A DNA stretch of 64,000 nt from Sphingomonas sp. S-NIH.Pt15_0812. Lineage in GTDB: Bacteria > Pseudomonadota > Alphaproteobacteria > Sphingomonadales > Sphingomonadaceae. The notes beneath the pieces are model-generated. The model was given only the letters and a program-made list of their open reading frames with translations, did not search any database and was not told the DNA's origin. The stretch is taken from NCBI RefSeq assembly GCF_003951315.1, contig NZ_QLJH01000021.1, forward strand, positions 1 through 64,000. Reading direction: 5' to 3'. How positions within the stretch are numbered: position 1 is the first letter of the stretch; every line of letters starts with the position of its first letter. Made by a program: the position numbers and the translations under genes. Below are positions 1-8,482 of this stretch, piece after piece.

Positions 1-110
1 CAGAGCGATCCCATGAAGCAACATGGCGCCGTGTCGGATCGCTCCTCAATGCCTTCTCACCAGACGAGTGCCGCAACTATCTGCGCAACTCCGGATATGC
101 GTCAGCCTGA
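1..110 (+). mobile_element. IS630-family transposase, C-terminal end (partial)
   Basis: The frame beginning at base 3 is open from the window edge to a TGA at 108-110 and reads ...TWRRVGSLLNAFSPDEC..., ending in NSGYASA. This pattern (a G-x-L-L-x-x-F-S-P-x-E-C stretch followed by Y-x-x-x-x-G-Y just before the stop) is the usual end of IS630/Tc1-mariner type transposases. Only about 35 residues are visible, so intactness cannot be judged. Bases 111-162 would hold the right end of the element; I see no clear terminal inverted repeat there. It sits tail to tail with mtgA, whose own C-terminus looks complete, so the insertion appears to lie just outside that gene. The family call is from the motif pattern only. 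Confidence 0.6.
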
Positions 111-162
111 TGTCATCATGGTCTAGGTGACAGGGACGGCGGGCTTGGTCCTCTACGTATCT

Positions 163-837
163 CTACGACAGGCAACGGTCCAAGCCGCCCCGCCGCACCA
201 CGCCGACATATCGTGCCAGCACATTGCCATGCCGGCGGACGAAGCCGCGTGGATCGATGGCGGCGCGCTTCTTGGGCAGGGGCAGGACGGCGGCGATGCG
301 CGCGGCCTCCAGCGGGGTCAGGTGCGACGCGTCATGACCGAAATAGCGCATCGCCCCGGCATTGGCGCCATAGGTGCCGATCCCCGTCTCGGCGATGTTG
401 AGATAGACCTCCATGATCCGGCGCTTGCCCCAGAGATGCTCGATCAGGAAGGTGAACCAGGCCTCCACCGCCTTGCGCAGATAGCCGCCGCCCTGGAACA
501 GGAAGGCGTTCTTCGCGGTCTGCTGGCTGATCGTCGATCCGCCCCGGATGCGGCCGCCCTCCGCATTGCGCATCGCCGCCGCGCCGATCGCGCGGAAATC
601 GAAGCCCGAATGTGAGCAGAAGCGCGAATCCTCGCCGGCGATGGCGGCGCGCGCCATGTTCGGGTCCATCTCCGACAGCGGCATCCAGTCCTTGGTGACG
701 CTCCGCCCGCCGATCACGTCGCCCAGCATCGTGAAGGTGAAGGGCGGCGGCACTAGGCGATAGGCCAACACCCACAGCACCGAACCGAGCATGAAGACCA
801 GGGCCGCCTTGAGCAGCCAACGGAAGAACCAGAGCAT
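163..837 (-). CDS. mtgA: Monofunctional peptidoglycan glycosyltransferase
   Basis: Polymerises lipid II into glycan strands at the outer face of the inner membrane (GT51 family). From the chosen ATG the 224-residue protein opens with one membrane anchor (about residues 5-27), followed by a GT51 domain. The catalytic Glu is in AAIAGEDSRF (Glu69), RGGSTISQQ is at about 98-106 and EVYLNIAE at 143-150. No transpeptidase domain follows, which separates it from class A PBPs. An upstream in-frame ATG at 873 would add 12 polar residues; the 837 start is preferred because AAGGA lies about 11 bases upstream and the anchor then begins the protein. It is the last gene of a minus-strand run after the amine oxidase gene (45 bases). 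Confidence 0.93.
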   Translation of the reverse strand: MLWFFRWLLKAALVFMLGSVLWVLAYRLVPPPFTFTMLGDVIGGRSVTKDWMPLSEMDPNMARAAIAGEDSRFCSHSGFDFRAIGAAAMRNAEGGRIRGGSTISQQTAKNAFLFQGGGYLRKAVEAWFTFLIEHLWGKRRIMEVYLNIAETGIGTYGANAGAMRYFGHDASHLTPLEAARIAAVLPLPKKRAAIDPRGFVRRHGNVLARYVGVVRRGGLDRCLS

Positions 838-882
838 GGCCGCGATCCTTATCGCGCCGCTGTCCGGCATCAAGGGGGCGGG

Positions 883-2115
883 TCAGCGACCGGCGTGGGC
901 GATCACCGCTTCGGCGGTCGCGACACCGGTCTGATAGGCGCCGTGCGCGGTGGAAAAATCCTGCGGGGAGCAGGCCTCGCCCGCGAAGAACAGCCGGTCG
1001 TCCACCGGTTCGGCCAGGATCGCCCGCGCGGTCCGATAGCCGATCCGCGCATGGCTGTAGCTGCCGCCGATATGCGGTTCGTGCCGCCAGCGCGTGGCGA
1101 TGGCAGGGTGCAGGCGTCGTCGCCAGTCGCTGCCGAGCAGGGCGACCAGTTCGTCGATCGCGAAGGCGGTGGCGTCGGCCTCCGTCGCCAAGGCTTCCGC
1201 GCAATCGCCACCGAAGAAGCTTTCGATGATTGGATGGCCGAACGGGGAGAGCCGATGGCTGGCGGTGCAGGCGCGGTGCGGATCGCCGGTCAGATGCGCG
1301 CCGGTCGGCCAGATCGGCCGGTCGACGGTGAGGAAGACCTTGTCCGCCAGCCCGAGCGGCAGGGCATCGGACGCCGCCTGCTTGGCGGGAAGCGCCGGGC
1401 TGAAGCTGAGGGCGCCGCTGGCCAGCATGGTGGTCGGCACCGCGACGATCACCCGGTCCGCCTCGATGGTGCCGTCCGGCGTGTCGAGCCGCAGGCTCCT
1501 GCCCCGATGGTCGATGCGATGGACCGGCGTCGACCATCGCACCGGCAGGCCCTCGGCATGACCGGCGACCAGCGTGCCATAGCCATCGGGCAACGTCCAA
1601 TTGTCGTCGGTCGCCGCATCCTCATAAGCCGCCCAGTCGTGCAGCGACACGCGGGCGAGCGGCGCGCCGTTCACATAGCCGGAGATCGCGTCGAGATGCG
1701 GCCGCCACGGATCGTCGGCCGCGACGAAGTCGGACAGGGGCCGATCGGGCCCGTCCAGCGCGGCATGGGCGACGTCCTCCCAACGCTGCCAGGCCGCGCC
1801 GAACGCCTGTTGCGCCTCGGGCGGAAAGCCCAGGTCGCGCCATTGCGTGTCCCAATTGGGCGAGGACCGGTCGATGGCGAAGCCGGCACGCCCGGCGATC
1901 CGCGTCCAGGGATTGCGCCCGGCGCTGTGCAGCCAGCCGCAGCCGAGATCGACCATGGCCACACCGCCACCCGCGAGGGGGATGGCATGGCTGCGAGCCC
2001 GGCCACCGAGGCGATCGCTCGCCTCGACCAGCAGCACGTCATGGCCCGCATCATGCAGATGCCGGGTCGCGGCGATCCCGGCCGCACCGCCGCCGATGAC
2101 GACGGTGCCGACCAT
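883..2115 (-). CDS. FAD-dependent amine oxidase
   Basis: A 410-residue flavoprotein. The N-terminus VIGGGAAGIAA (about residues 6-16), an acidic residue ending beta-2 (VEASDRLGGRARS) and the GGRA motif form the Rossmann FAD site of the monoamine oxidase/phytoene desaturase superfamily. The C-terminal FFAGEACSPQDF and GAYQTG are the second FAD-contact region of amine oxidases. The substrate cannot be read from sequence; there is no signal peptide, so it is probably cytoplasmic. It starts one base after the rpoH stop, so it is probably co-transcribed with rpoH, although no functional link to heat shock is evident. Confidence 0.85.
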   Translation of the reverse strand: MVGTVVIGGGAAGIAATRHLHDAGHDVLLVEASDRLGGRARSHAIPLAGGGVAMVDLGCGWLHSAGRNPWTRIAGRAGFAIDRSSPNWDTQWRDLGFPPEAQQAFGAAWQRWEDVAHAALDGPDRPLSDFVAADDPWRPHLDAISGYVNGAPLARVSLHDWAAYEDAATDDNWTLPDGYGTLVAGHAEGLPVRWSTPVHRIDHRGRSLRLDTPDGTIEADRVIVAVPTTMLASGALSFSPALPAKQAASDALPLGLADKVFLTVDRPIWPTGAHLTGDPHRACTASHRLSPFGHPIIESFFGGDCAEALATEADATAFAIDELVALLGSDWRRRLHPAIATRWRHEPHIGGSYSHARIGYRTARAILAEPVDDRLFFAGEACSPQDFSTAHGAYQTGVATAEAVIAHAGR

Positions 2116-2116
2116 G

Positions 2117-3022
2117 TCAGGCCGCCGCGAGCAGCCGCTTCTCGCCGGCGATCCGCATCATCGCCTTTTGCAGCTTCTCGAAGGCGCGGACCTCGATCTG
2201 GCGGACGCGTTCGCGGCTGACGCCATAGACCTGACTCAATTCCTCCAGCGTCTTGGGATCGTCGGTCAGGCGGCGTTCGGTCAGGATGTGCTTCTCGCGG
2301 TCGTTCAGGTCGTCCATCGCCGACACCAGCATGTCGTGGCGGACGTCCTTCTCCTGCTGCTCGGCGACGATGCTGTCCTGCAGCGGCGCATCGTCCGCCA
2401 GCCAATCCTGCCACTGGCCCTCGCCATCCTCGCGCATCGGCACGTTGAGCGAGGTGTCCCCGCCCATCGCCATGCGACGGTTCATCGACACGACCTCGGT
2501 CTCGGTCACGCCCAGGTCGGTGGCGATCTTGGTCACGTCCTCGGGACGCAGGTCGCCGTCCTCGAACGCGTCGAGCTTGGACTTCATGCGGCGCAGGTTG
2601 AAGAACAGCTTCTTCTGCGCGGCGGTGGTGCCCATCTTCACCAGGCTCCACGAGCGCAGGATATATTCCTGGATCGAGGCGCGGATCCACCACATCGCAT
2701 AGGTGGCCAGGCGGAAGCCGCGATCGGGCTCGAACTTCTTCACGCCCTGCATCAGGCCGATATTGCCCTCGGAGATCAGCTCCGAGGTCGGCAGGCCATA
2801 GCCGCGATAGCCCATCGCGATCTTGGCGACGAGGCGCAGGTGGCTGGTGACCAGCCGCGCCGCCGCGTCGGTATCGCCATGTTCCTGGAACCGCTTGGCC
2901 AGCATATATTCCTCCTCCGGCTGGAGGAGCGGGAACTTGCGGATCTCGGACAGATACCGGTTCAGGCTCTGCTCGCCGCCCAGAGCAGGAATCGTCGCCG
3001 GGACGTTCGAGCCTTTCGCCAT
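2117..3022 (-). CDS. rpoH: RNA polymerase heat-shock sigma factor (sigma-32)
   Basis: Directs RNA polymerase to heat-shock promoters. The 301-residue form starts at MAKGSNVPAT. Region 2 is clear (ELISEGNIGLMQGVKKFEP at about 81-99, then YAMWWIRASIQEYILRSWSLV). The RpoH box, QKKLFFNLRR, is at about 136-145 and distinguishes sigma-32 from RpoD. Region 4.2 is the C-terminal YGVSRERVRQIEVRAFEKLQ. An upstream ATG at 3070 would add 16 unrelated residues; the chosen start has AGGAAAGGG 10-18 bases upstream. A TATAAA overlapping the rluD stop on the same strand could be the -10 of a separate rpoH promoter, but no good -35 accompanies it. Confidence 0.97.
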   Translation of the reverse strand: MAKGSNVPATIPALGGEQSLNRYLSEIRKFPLLQPEEEYMLAKRFQEHGDTDAAARLVTSHLRLVAKIAMGYRGYGLPTSELISEGNIGLMQGVKKFEPDRGFRLATYAMWWIRASIQEYILRSWSLVKMGTTAAQKKLFFNLRRMKSKLDAFEDGDLRPEDVTKIATDLGVTETEVVSMNRRMAMGGDTSLNVPMREDGEGQWQDWLADDAPLQDSIVAEQQEKDVRHDMLVSAMDDLNDREKHILTERRLTDDPKTLEELSQVYGVSRERVRQIEVRAFEKLQKAMMRIAGEKRLLAAA

Positions 3023-3077
3023 GATCAATACCCTTTCCTGAAGAGGTGCTCGCCGCAGCGCGGCATACACCTGCTAT

Positions 3078-4025
3078 TTATACGTGAAGATGACTGAACA
3101 GTTCCTGCATATCGGGCGGCATCGCACTTTCGAACGCCATTTTGACCCCGCTGATCGGATGGATGAAGCCGATCAGCGCCGCATGCAGGGCTTGCCGCTT
3201 GAAATCCAAGGATTCCGTCACCGTCCGCGTCCACCCCTTCGGGCGGCCATAGACGGGATCGCCGAGCAGCGCATGGCCGATCGACGCCATATGCACGCGC
3301 ACCTGATGCGTCCGCCCCGTCTCCAGCCGGCATTCGACCAGGGCCGAGTCGCGCAACGGCTGGATGGTCGTGAAATGGGTGACGGCACGCTTGCCGCCGG
3401 CGACGATCGCGATCTTCTTGCGGTTCTGCGGACTGCGCGCCAGCGGCGCGTCGACCGTACCCGCCGCCGGGCGCGGCACGCCGCCGGTGATCGCCTTGTA
3501 GCGCCGGTCGATCGAATGCGTGGCGAATTGCTTGGCCAGCCCCTCATGCGCGCGGTCGGTCTTGGCGGCGACCATCAGCCCACTCGTATCCTTGTCGATC
3601 CGGTGGACGATCCCCGGCCGCGCCACCCCGCCGATGCCCGAAAGCGAGCCCCGGCAATGATGGAGCAGCGCGTTCACGAGCGTGCCGTCGAGATTGCCCG
3701 CCGCCGGATGCACGACCAGCCCGGCCGGCTTGTCGACGACGATCAGATGCTCGTCCTCATAGGCGATGGCGAGCGGGATATCCTGCGCCTCGTTATGCGG
3801 CGCGGCCGGCACGGGCACCGCGACCGCGAAGGTCGCGCCCGCCGCCGCGCGCTTGGCGGGGTCGCGCGCCAGCACCTCGCCCTGGCTGACCGCGCCGGAG
3901 GCGATCAGCACCTTCAGCCGCTCGCGCGACAGCGTCGGCACGGCATCGGCCAGTGCGCGATCGAGACGCCAGCCATCCGCCGTGGGCGTGATGGTCGCGT
4001 GGATGATGGAAACCCCCCGGTCCAT
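3078..4025 (-). CDS. rluD: RluA/RluD-family 23S rRNA pseudouridine synthase
   Basis: Isomerises uridine to pseudouridine in large-subunit rRNA. The 315-residue protein has an N-terminal S4 RNA-binding region (about 17-75, including LSRERLKVLIASGAV) and the RluA-type catalytic domain with VVDKPAGLVVHP and HRIDKDTSGLMV. The catalytic Asp is expected at about 144, in HRID. The order S4 plus RluA favours RluD over RluA or RluC, but the exact target is inferred. It heads the minus-strand run leading into rpoH. Its ATG is only 12 bases from the start of the divergent JAMM peptidase gene, so the promoter must overlap coding sequence or the true start is later. Confidence 0.92.
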   Translation of the reverse strand: MDRGVSIIHATITPTADGWRLDRALADAVPTLSRERLKVLIASGAVSQGEVLARDPAKRAAAGATFAVAVPVPAAPHNEAQDIPLAIAYEDEHLIVVDKPAGLVVHPAAGNLDGTLVNALLHHCRGSLSGIGGVARPGIVHRIDKDTSGLMVAAKTDRAHEGLAKQFATHSIDRRYKAITGGVPRPAAGTVDAPLARSPQNRKKIAIVAGGKRAVTHFTTIQPLRDSALVECRLETGRTHQVRVHMASIGHALLGDPVYGRPKGWTRTVTESLDFKRQALHAALIGFIHPISGVKMAFESAMPPDMQELFSHLHV

Positions 4026-4037
4026 GAGCTAGCCTAG

Positions 4038-4466
4038 ATGGCGATGGCGTTGCGGATTTCAAGCACGATCCTGGAGCGGATCACGGCGGAGGCGATCGCC
4101 TTTTCGGATCGGGAGGTCTGCGGCCTGTTGCTCGGCACGGGCGACCGGGTCCTGGAGGCGCGGTCCTGCCGCAACGTCGCCGCCGATCCGGCCGTGCGGT
4201 TCGAGATCGATCCGGCCGCCCTCCTCGCCGCGCATCGGGCGGCGCGGCGCGGCGGCCCGGCGGTGATCGGCCATTATCACTCGCATCCCAGCGGCCTGGT
4301 CGAACCCTCGCCCCGCGACGCCGCCGATGCCGTGGCGGACGGCAGCATCTGGCTGATCGCGGCGGGCGGGCGAGTGACCGGCTGGCGCGCGGTGGAGAAT
4401 GGCGCGCTGCACGGCCGGTTCGTGCCGCTTCGCTTGCGCGGGGCGGCCGGGCGGGCCACAGGGTAG
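4038..4466 (+). CDS. M67 family (JAMM/MPN+) metallopeptidase
   Basis: A 142-residue Zn-dependent isopeptidase-like protein. It carries the complete JAMM signature: Glu26 (in REVCGLLLG), then His81-x-His83-P-S and Asp94 (in HSHPSGLVEPSPRD). The bacterial M67 family includes enzymes acting on sulfur-carrier or ubiquitin-like proteins; the substrate here is unknown because no ThiS/MoaD-like gene is adjacent. There is no signal peptide. The second ATG at 4044 is an equally plausible start. It is 28 bases upstream of the ChpT-like gene on the same strand and probably co-transcribed. Confidence 0.85.
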   Translation: MAMALRISSTILERITAEAIAFSDREVCGLLLGTGDRVLEARSCRNVAADPAVRFEIDPAALLAAHRAARRGGPAVIGHYHSHPSGLVEPSPRDAADAVADGSIWLIAAGGRVTGWRAVENGALHGRFVPLRLRGAAGRATG

Positions 4467-4494
4467 GGGACATGTCGTCCACAGGAACCCGCGC

Positions 4495-5148
4495 GTGACC
4501 ATCAGCCCCGTCGATTTCGCCAGCCTGCTCTGCTCGCGCCTGTGCCATGACCTGTTGTCGCCCGTCGGCGCGCTCAACAACGGGCTGGAGCTGATGGCGG
4601 ACGAGACCGACCCGGCGATGCGCGAGCGTTGCATGGAGCTGCTGGCCGAAAGCGCCCGCACCTCCGCCAACAAGCTCAAATTCTTCCGCTTGGCGTTCGG
4701 CGCGGCGGGTGGTTTCGGCGACCTGCTCGACCCGCGCGAGGCGCGCATCGCGATCGAGGGGCTGCTGAGCGATGCGCGCCGCACCCAGCTCGGCTGGATG
4801 GTCGAGGCGGAGGCGCTGCCCAAGGCGGCGGTCAAGGTGCTGCTCAACCTGGCGATGATCGCCAATGAGGCGCTGGTGCGCGGCGGACAGCTGGACATCG
4901 GTGCGGAGGCGGCCGGCGGCCGGATCGAGATCGTCGTGCGGATCGAGGGGCAGCGGATCATCCTCGATCCCGAACTGCGCGCGATGCTGACCGGCGGGCT
5001 GGCGGCGAGCGCGCTCGTGTCGCGCACGGCGGCGGCCTATATGATCCACGAGCTGGTCGCGGGGTCGGGCGGCTCGGACGGATCGGTGATGATCTCCGAG
5101 CCCGCGCCGAATGTGATGATTTTCGGGGCGGTGATGGTCGCCGGGTAA
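4495..5148 (+). CDS. chpT: ChpT-like histidine phosphotransferase
   Basis: In alphaproteobacteria ChpT passes phosphoryl groups from CckA to CtrA and CpdR. The protein (217 residues from the GTG at 4495) contains LCHDLLSPVGALNNGLELM, the histidine-helix pattern of ChpT, with the phosphorylatable His at about 18. A degenerate Bergerat-like half follows and no ATP-binding G boxes are visible, as expected for ChpT. The reading frame stays open further upstream (to 4399), but those residues overlap the previous gene and are unrelated. It precedes cheA by 53 bases, so it could be read as either a cell-cycle or a chemotaxis-linked phosphotransfer protein; the sequence favours ChpT. Confidence 0.82.
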   Translation: MTISPVDFASLLCSRLCHDLLSPVGALNNGLELMADETDPAMRERCMELLAESARTSANKLKFFRLAFGAAGGFGDLLDPREARIAIEGLLSDARRTQLGWMVEAEALPKAAVKVLLNLAMIANEALVRGGQLDIGAEAAGGRIEIVVRIEGQRIILDPELRAMLTGGLAASALVSRTAAAYMIHELVAGSGGSDGSVMISEPAPNVMIFGAVMVAG

Positions 5149-5201
5149 AGGCGGTCTTAACGTCTTTCGGGCCATGAGGGTGGTGGAACGCCCGGAGGCC
5201 C

Positions 5202-7526
5202 ATGGACGAGCTGTTGCAGGATTTCACCGCCGAGACGCGCGAGACGCTGGAAGCGATCTCGGGCGAATTGGTCGCGTGGGAAGCCGATCCGACCGATCGC
5301 GCCCGGCTGGATGCGATCTTCCGCTTCGTGCACACGGTGAAGGGCAGCTGCGGCTTCCTCGACCTGCCGCGCCTGGGTCGGCTGGCCCATGCGGCGGAGG
5401 ATGTGCTGGCGGCGGCGCGCGACGGGCTGCGTCAGCCCGATACCGCCCTGGTCAGCGCCGTGCTGGCGATCGTCGACCGGATCGGTGAGCTGAACGAGGC
5501 GATCGTGGCGGGGGCGCCGCTCGACGACAGCACCGACGACCTGCTGATCGCCGCGCTGGCGGCGGATGCCGCACCCGCCGCGCCCATATCCGGCACCGGG
5601 CCGTCGCGCACCGTGATCCGCAGCGTGCGGCTGGGCGTCGACCTGCTCGACCGGATGATGATCGGCATGTCGGACATGGTGCTGGCGCGCAACGAGCTGG
5701 CCCGCCGCCTGCGCGACACCACGCCCGACCCCCGGATCGAGGGTGCGCTCGAACGGCTGTCCGCCAGCGTCGCGGACATGCGCGACACCGTCACCCGCAC
5801 CCGGATGCAGCGGGTCGAGACGCTGTTCGCCGCCGTCCCCCGCATGGTGCGCGACAGCGCGGCGACGCTGGGCAAGAACGTCGCGTTGACCATCGAGGGC
5901 GCGGATGTCGAGCTGGACCGCGAGATGATCGAGCTGCTGCGGGATCCGCTGGTCCATATCATCCGCAACGCGGTCGACCATGGCATCGAGTCGCCCGCCG
6001 AGCGCCGCGCCGCCGGCAAGGCGGAGGCGGGGCGGCTGGTCCTGTGCGCCCGCCAGTCGGGCAACCGCATCCTGATCGAGATCGCCGATGACGGGCGCGG
6101 CATCGACACCGACCGGGTCGCCGCCAAGGCGGTCGCCGCCGGCCTCCACACGGAATCCGAGGTCGCGCGGATGGACGAGGCGCAGCGCGCCCGGCTGATC
6201 TTCCATGCCGGCCTGTCGAGCCGCGATACGGTGACCGACCTGTCCGGGCGCGGGGTCGGCATGGACGTGGTGCGCGCCAATATCGAACAGTTCGGCGGTC
6301 GCGTCGAGCTGCGCAACCAGCGCGGGCGCGGGCTGACCCTGACGCTCCAGGTGCCGCTGACCCTGTCGATCATCCCGACCATCGTCGTCGGCGTCGGCGA
6401 CCAGCGCTTCGCGGTGCCGCGCCAGGCGATCGAGGAGATCGTGTCGCTGACCGGCGGCGCGGTGCGGATCGATACGCTGGGCGGCCGCCAGGTGGCGACG
6501 GTGCGTGGCCGGCGGCTGCCGATGGTCGGCCTGGGCGCGGTGATGGGGATCGCAGACGAGGCGACCCGCGCGCTGGTGATCGTCTCCACCCGCGACGGCG
6601 ATTATGCGCTGGGGATCGACGCGGTGCTCGACAGCGAGGAACTGGTGGTGAAGCCGGCCGCGCCGGCGGTGATGGCCAGCGGCATCTATGCCGGGCAGAC
6701 CCTGCCCGACAGTGGATTGCCGCTGCTGCTGCTCGATTGCAGCGGCATCGCCACGGTCGCCGGCCTGCGCTTCGGCCTCGCCGCCGACGCGGTGGCGGAA
6801 GCAGGGGCGGCCGAAGCCCCCGGCATTCCGGCCCTGTGGTTCGACGATCTCGACGGGCGCCGCCGTGCGATCGCGCTGGCGGTGGTCGACCGGGTCGAAT
6901 CGGTCGCGGCGGAGGCGATCCGCTGGACCGGTGGCCGGCTGCACCTCGCGCTGGACGAGCGGGTGATCCCGCTGGTCGCGATGGGCGACGTGCCGGTCGC
7001 GGGCGAGGTCACGCTGTTGCGCCTGACCGATGGCCATGTGGAGCTGTTCTACGCCGTGGCGGAGGCGCAGGAGATCGTCCGCCTGCCCGCCGCCATGGCC
7101 CCGGCGCGCGGCCGACCGGGCATCGCCGGGGTGGTGGTGATCGAGGGCGAGCAGGTCGAACTGCTCGATCCGCACGCGCTGTTCGCGGGCGAGGTCCGGG
7201 CCCCCGCCAGCCGCCCCCTCTGCCATTTGCGATGCGACGGGACGGGATGGATGGACACCTTCCTGCGGCCGGTGCTGGAGGCGGCGGGCTATCGCTGCAC
7301 GACCGCGCCGGGGGGCGACGAGTCGGTGGCGGTGACGCTGGCGATGGAGGAGCTTGCGGCCGATGCCGGTGCCGGTGGCGATGTCGAACGATTGGTGCGG
7401 CTCAGCCGGCGTCCGCTCGGCCCGGCCGGCATCGGCAGCGGCGACACCACCGCGACCGTTTATCGCTATGACCGCGCCGCCCTGATCGCGGCGGTCGCCG
7501 AACGCGCCGGGAGGGCGGTGGCATGA
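5202..7526 (+). CDS. cheA: Chemotaxis histidine kinase CheA with extra C-terminal domains
   Basis: A 774-residue hybrid-class CheA. The HPt domain (about 1-105) carries the phosphorylated His44 in FVHTVKGSCGF. Dimerisation occupies about 140-200. The HATPase shows the N box HIIRNAVDHGIE (about 252-263), DDGRGID (about 296) and GRGVGMDVV (about 349). A CheW-like domain follows (about 385-520). The last 250 residues hold what looks like a second CheW-like domain and a tail shaped like a receiver but lacking an obvious phospho-acceptor Asp. A typical P2 (CheY-binding) domain is not evident. The start has GGAGG four bases upstream. Its last codon overlaps cheW. Confidence 0.95.
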   Translation: MDELLQDFTAETRETLEAISGELVAWEADPTDRARLDAIFRFVHTVKGSCGFLDLPRLGRLAHAAEDVLAAARDGLRQPDTALVSAVLAIVDRIGELNEAIVAGAPLDDSTDDLLIAALAADAAPAAPISGTGPSRTVIRSVRLGVDLLDRMMIGMSDMVLARNELARRLRDTTPDPRIEGALERLSASVADMRDTVTRTRMQRVETLFAAVPRMVRDSAATLGKNVALTIEGADVELDREMIELLRDPLVHIIRNAVDHGIESPAERRAAGKAEAGRLVLCARQSGNRILIEIADDGRGIDTDRVAAKAVAAGLHTESEVARMDEAQRARLIFHAGLSSRDTVTDLSGRGVGMDVVRANIEQFGGRVELRNQRGRGLTLTLQVPLTLSIIPTIVVGVGDQRFAVPRQAIEEIVSLTGGAVRIDTLGGRQVATVRGRRLPMVGLGAVMGIADEATRALVIVSTRDGDYALGIDAVLDSEELVVKPAAPAVMASGIYAGQTLPDSGLPLLLLDCSGIATVAGLRFGLAADAVAEAGAAEAPGIPALWFDDLDGRRRAIALAVVDRVESVAAEAIRWTGGRLHLALDERVIPLVAMGDVPVAGEVTLLRLTDGHVELFYAVAEAQEIVRLPAAMAPARGRPGIAGVVVIEGEQVELLDPHALFAGEVRAPASRPLCHLRCDGTGWMDTFLRPVLEAAGYRCTTAPGGDESVAVTLAMEELAADAGAGGDVERLVRLSRRPLGPAGIGSGDTTATVYRYDRAALIAAVAERAGRAVA

Positions 7527-7954
7527 ACCGGAAGCTGTTTTTGCTGGCCTATGTCGCCGACCGCTGGGTCGCGATCGATGCCGGCGACGTCGATTCGGTG
7601 GTCGATATCGGCGGGATCGTCGCGGTGCCGCGCGCGCCGGGGGCGGTGCGCGGGCTGGCGGCCTTGCGCAGCCGCGTCGTGACGGTGATCGACACCCGGG
7701 TGACGCTGGGCCTGTCGCCGACCGCGACGCCCCGGCGGGCGGTGATCGCGCAGATCGACGGCCATCACTATGCCTTTCTGGTCGATGCGCTGGAGGACAT
7801 CGCGCCGTTCGAGCGGCATCCGCTGTCGGCCGGGCTGGCGCTGGACAGCGGCTGGGATGCCGCCGCCGCCGGCATCGTCGAGCGCGACGGCGAGCCGCTG
7901 CTGGTGATCGACCTCAAGGTGCTGGTTCCGGCGGCGGATCGCGCCGCCGCCTGA
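7523..7954 (+). CDS. cheW: Chemotaxis coupling protein CheW
   Basis: Adaptor linking CheA to chemoreceptors. The 143 residues form one CheW domain: LFLLAYVADRWVAIDAGDVDSVV at the start, GAVRGLAALRSRVVTVIDTR in the middle (the G-x-x-x-L-R-x-x-x-x-x-V-I-D/N pattern) and a C-terminal LLVIDLKVLV strand. Its ATG overlaps the cheA stop by four bases (ATGA), indicating translational coupling. No methyl-accepting receptor is encoded in this window, so the receptors must lie elsewhere. Confidence 0.9.
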   Translation: MNRKLFLLAYVADRWVAIDAGDVDSVVDIGGIVAVPRAPGAVRGLAALRSRVVTVIDTRVTLGLSPTATPRRAVIAQIDGHHYAFLVDALEDIAPFERHPLSAGLALDSGWDAAAAGIVERDGEPLLVIDLKVLVPAADRAAA

Positions 7955-8033
7955 TGGAAAGGCGAGGGGGATTAAGCCGATGCTTACTCCTTGCCATCTA
8001 GAAATATTGTGCCGCGTTACGGAAGGTGAACGG

Positions 8034-8399
8034 ATGAAGACGTGTCTGGTGGTCGATGACTCCAAGGTGATCCGCAAGGTCGCCCGCCATATCCTGGAGA
8101 CGCTGGCCTTCGAGGTGCGCGAGGCCTGTGACGGCCGCGAGGCGCTGGAGGCGTGTCGCGCCGCCGTGCCCGATGTGGTGCTGCTCGACTGGAACATGCC
8201 GGTGATGAGCGGCATGGATTTCCTGCGCGCGCTGCGCGATTCCGACCTGCCGCGCCGGCCCAAGGTGGTGTTCTGCACCACGGAGAACGGCATGGCCTAT
8301 ATCCGCGCGGCGATCGAGGCGGGGGCGGACGAATATGTCATGAAGCCGTTCGATCGCGAGACGCTGGAAAGCAAGCTGCAGATCGTCGGGCTGGCCTGA
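8034..8399 (+). CDS. cheY: Chemotaxis response regulator CheY
   Basis: A single receiver domain of 121 residues. Visible active-site residues are the acidic pair Asp8-Asp9 (LVVDDSKV), phospho-acceptor Asp52 (LLDWNMP), Thr82/Thr83 and Lys104 (VMKPFD). There is no output domain. An upstream in-frame ATG at 7980 would add 18 residues unlike any receiver; the 8034 start has GGAAGGTGAA just upstream and places the first beta strand correctly. Confidence 0.92.
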   Translation: MKTCLVVDDSKVIRKVARHILETLAFEVREACDGREALEACRAAVPDVVLLDWNMPVMSGMDFLRALRDSDLPRRPKVVFCTTENGMAYIRAAIEAGADEYVMKPFDRETLESKLQIVGLA

Positions 8400-8482
8400 C
8401 GCGACCCTGGTCCGCTTCGGAAGCCTCCTCTGGAATCGAGGTCATCCTGTCCCCGTCCCCCGCCTTTGACGACCCACCGGAT

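Noticed and set aside
3050..3100. Heat-shock or sigma-70 promoter for rpoH at the rluD stop
   Set aside because: A TATAAA is present, but no -35 within 16-18 bases is convincing, so it was not listed as a feature.
5157..7226. 689-codon minus-strand ORF antisense to cheA
   Set aside because: Third-position GC shadow rich in Arg, His and Gln; the plus strand encodes an intact CheA.
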